Shown one piece after another: positions 61,578-64,000 of a stretch of 64,000 nucleotides of DNA. Positions within the stretch are counted from its first letter, which is position 1. Each line of letters starts with the position of its first letter. The stretch is from the NCBI GenBank assembly GCA_905182985.1, contig CAJJDN010000072.1:66577-130576 (forward strand), read 5' to 3'. The position numbers were made by a program, and so were the translations under genes. Source of the DNA: Paramecium sonneborni (Eukaryota > Ciliophora > Oligohymenophorea > Peniculida > Parameciidae). The notes under the pieces are model-generated. The model searched no databases, was not told where the DNA came from, and saw nothing but the letters and a program-made list of their open reading frames with translations.

Positions 61578-64000
61578 TCACATCATTCTAGAATCTTATC
61601 CATGATCATTCAAATTTGCCAATTCTGATTCTTAACGAATTACTTAAATTTAATAACTTACATTATTCTATGCTGTTGGTGAAGCTAATTTATGTGCTTC
61701 ATTATTTTCCTGGCCTAATTTATTAAGAAAGGCTAATTTAGGGTCTGGAATAAGTCTAAGAATCATTCTTACTATCAACCCTCCAGATCCTAATGCAACA
61801 CAGATAAGCCTAAAATTATATATATCTATTATATTTACCATTATTCAATTCTTAATCCAAAATATGTATAACAATGGAATACTATTCCTCCAAATGTAAC
61901 TAAAATTATTTGAAGTGTCAGAATTCCTATAACTATAATTGGAAATAATATATTTGTGAAAATGCCTTAAAATATATTTGGTTCATCTTTAATCCTTCTT
62001 GCATTCATAAAATTAAATAGTTGCATCATTACAAAAGTATTGAATATCACTGTGAATTGCCTTGATGGAATATATGTTTTTTCGTAAAAGGTTTCATAAT
62101 TCTCAGAACCATCCACATAATAATCAGTGCTAAAGGAAACCAAATTACAGTAGTCATCATAATTAGGGCAAATATGAATTTTCAAATTATTATCATATAA
62201 TGTATTAGAATATTTGTATTACAAATTTCCTTGAAAATCTTTACTGTCATCTTCTTATCCCTTATATTCAGGTATAAAATCTTAAGCAGAAAATAATAAC
62301 ACCAACATTATTATCATCTAATATATAGCTTATCCAATAATGTGTTTAAACATTTTCTATGAAATCATATATTCATTTCTGTTATGAGGTTTTCTTTATA
62401 ACAATTCTTCTGTTGGAGTTTCTGTAGCTAAAGCCAAAGAAGCAAATGTATCCATAATTAAATTGACCCACAACATTTAGATAGGTTCTAAAATTTCTTG
62501 TTTAAGTAAAACAGAAGATATTAAAGTCATTGTAACAGCTACTACATTTACAGTTAATTAGAATTGTAAGAATTTCTTAATTGAATCATATATATTCCTT
62601 CCCCACATTACTGCCTTTACAATTGAACTAAAATTATCATCTAATAGAATTATAGATGCACTTTCTCTTGCAACCTCTGTACCTGCTATACCCATAGCAA
62701 ATCCTACATCAGCTTTTTTTAAAGCAGGAGCTAATTTAGAATTAAAATTAATTTATTACCATCATTAGTACCATCTCCAGTAACTGCTACTACATGTCCT
62801 CTTTCTAAAAGACCTGTAACTAAAGCATACTTATCCTCTGGTCTGCTTCTAGCTAATACATCTAAAAGAGGATATATTTTGTCAAATTCTTCTCCATTTT
62901 TAATAGTATCCACTCTTACTTATTTACCTATTTATTTTGCAGTTGTTTAATCTCTAGGACAATCACAAATAGCAATCTTACACCATTTACATACTACACC
63001 TCCAATTCTATTTACAAAATCAGGACCTTCTAAAACTAATGATTCATTTTCATCAATTAAAATTCCACATTCTTTTGCTATAGCTTTTGCAGTTATTTTA
63101 TTATCACCTGTTACCATTCTTACTTTAATTCCTGCAGTTTTACAACTAGCAACTGCTCCAGGTACTTCAGGTCTTAGAATATCTTTGATTCCTACTATTG
63201 CAATTAAAGTTAAATTTTCTGTTTCAACATTATATACGCCCTTATCATTTTTATTTGTTAAATCTTCAGTTCCATTTAAATCTCTATAGGCTAAACCTAT
63301 TGTTCTTAGCGATTTAGATGCCATACTTTCTATTGCTTTTTCTATGTTTTATCTTACTGTATAATCTATAGAAATTATCCCTTGATTTCTAGAATGTAAT
63401 TTATTACAACCTTCTAAAATGATTTCACTTGCTCCTTTTATAACTAATCTTTTTCCAATAATCATAGCCATTCTTTTTCTTTTGCTTGAAAAAGGTATTT
63501 TCATACTTGCAACATGAATTTCTCTTTCTTTTTCATAAATAATTCCACATTTTTCTGCAAATAAAATCATTGCTACTTCTGTTTTACTACCTTTTTCTTC
63601 TGGTCTAATCATTGCTGTTCCATTAACTATAGAGGCTTATACATATAAATCATGCATTTAAGAAGGAAAATATGTACTCAAATTTAATTATTCATTGTAA
63701 ACATCAATATCCATTAAAGTATCATTCCAAATAGATACCATAAACATTTTATTTTATGTTAATGTACCTGTTTTATCTGAACATACCATATCAGCTCCAC
63801 CCATAGTTTCACATGCTGCCATTTTTCTGACTAAATTATTATCTTTAAGCATTCTCTTAGTTGAATAAGCCAACGAAAGTGTAACAGCTAGAGGTAAGCC
63901 CTCAGGAATGGCAACAACAATAACAGTAATAGAGATTATAATAAAATTAAGCATTTCTTTAATGTGATCTTTTTCAAATGAATTATCTTTAATTCTTTCA
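61578..64000 (-). CDS. Plasma-membrane-type Ca2+-ATPase, C-terminal part
   Basis: P-type (P2B) calcium pump; about 788 codons visible, N-terminus beyond the right edge. Introns 61810-61838 and 62731-62759 (29 nt each, TAG). Order: M4 [20 protein letters not shown] with the PEGL calcium ligand, phosphorylation site [20 protein letters not shown] (nucleotide binding), RMVTGDN, then [22 protein letters not shown], in which the second intron interrupts the GDGTNDxPALK hinge, then M5-M10 with [18 protein letters not shown] and [17 protein letters not shown], typical of PMCA. The C-terminal tail is short (about 60 residues) with no visible calmodulin-binding Trp segment. Ends 14 nt before Kae1. In Paramecium such pumps sit in the cell membrane and alveolar sacs; which one this is cannot be told. 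Confidence 0.93.

Noticed and set aside
62731..63954. Four separate small minus-strand genes
   Set aside because: All are segments of one Ca2+-ATPase; the apparent stops are Gln codons and one 29-nt intron.

Overview
The window is macronuclear-type DNA from a ciliate very close to Paramecium. Long open frames appear only when TAA and TAG are read as glutamine and TGA is the sole stop. Genes are about 75-80% A+T, almost touch each other (often 15-75 nt apart) and are cut by tiny introns of 21-33 nt, mostly 25, that always begin GTA. Annotation with the standard code breaks nearly every gene into fragments. All CDS spans below run from start codon to the TGA and include introns; intron coordinates are in the evidence.

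Layout. 0-7.2 kb: kinesin N-terminus (runs off the left edge), an unknown protein, an ERGIC3/Erv46-like cargo receptor, an unknown protein, a MIP/aquaporin-like channel, a coiled-coil protein and a DEAD-box helicase whose tail carries 35 glutamines encoded by an uninterrupted (TAA)35. 7.2-14.3 kb: a gene-poor stretch with an exact 1016-bp direct duplication joined at a single N (probable unmerged contig overlap) and two decayed genes, one clearly an IQCH relative. 14.3-21.8 kb: an Aurora-like kinase with DFN instead of DFG, a PH-domain kinase, a small unknown gene, a PX sorting nexin, a membrane RING-H2/EGF protein and an unknown protein. 23.2-29.5 kb, minus strand: a protein with two cyclic-nucleotide-binding domains, a K+ channel with a cyclic-nucleotide-binding domain, and a mitochondrial carrier. 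29.5-32.4 kb: coiled-coil sequence, decayed upstream and open downstream. 32.5-43.7 kb, minus: a 2547-residue cysteine-rich surface protein and a myosin heavy chain. 43.8-54.9 kb: a secreted acidic Q/E/D-rich protein, a decayed gene, an EF-hand protein, VPS29, an FCP1-type phosphatase with BRCT, a coiled-coil protein and a frameshifted HEAT protein. 55-64 kb: an unknown zinc-ligand protein, a membrane protein resembling a degenerate histidine kinase, a CFAP20-domain protein, Kae1/OSGEP and a plasma-membrane Ca2+-ATPase (runs off the right edge).

The content is ordinary ciliate housekeeping, trafficking, signalling and cytoskeleton; there is no operon logic. The two cyclic-nucleotide-binding genes next to each other are the only functionally suggestive pair. 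The most unusual signals are the coding (TAA)35, a relaxed 3' splice site (my hand count of 56 supported introns: 33 TAG, 16 AAG, 5 CAG, 2 GAG), and decayed genes in which TGA codons stand at positions that look like former glutamines. All frames were derived by reading the sequence by eye; no database search was done.
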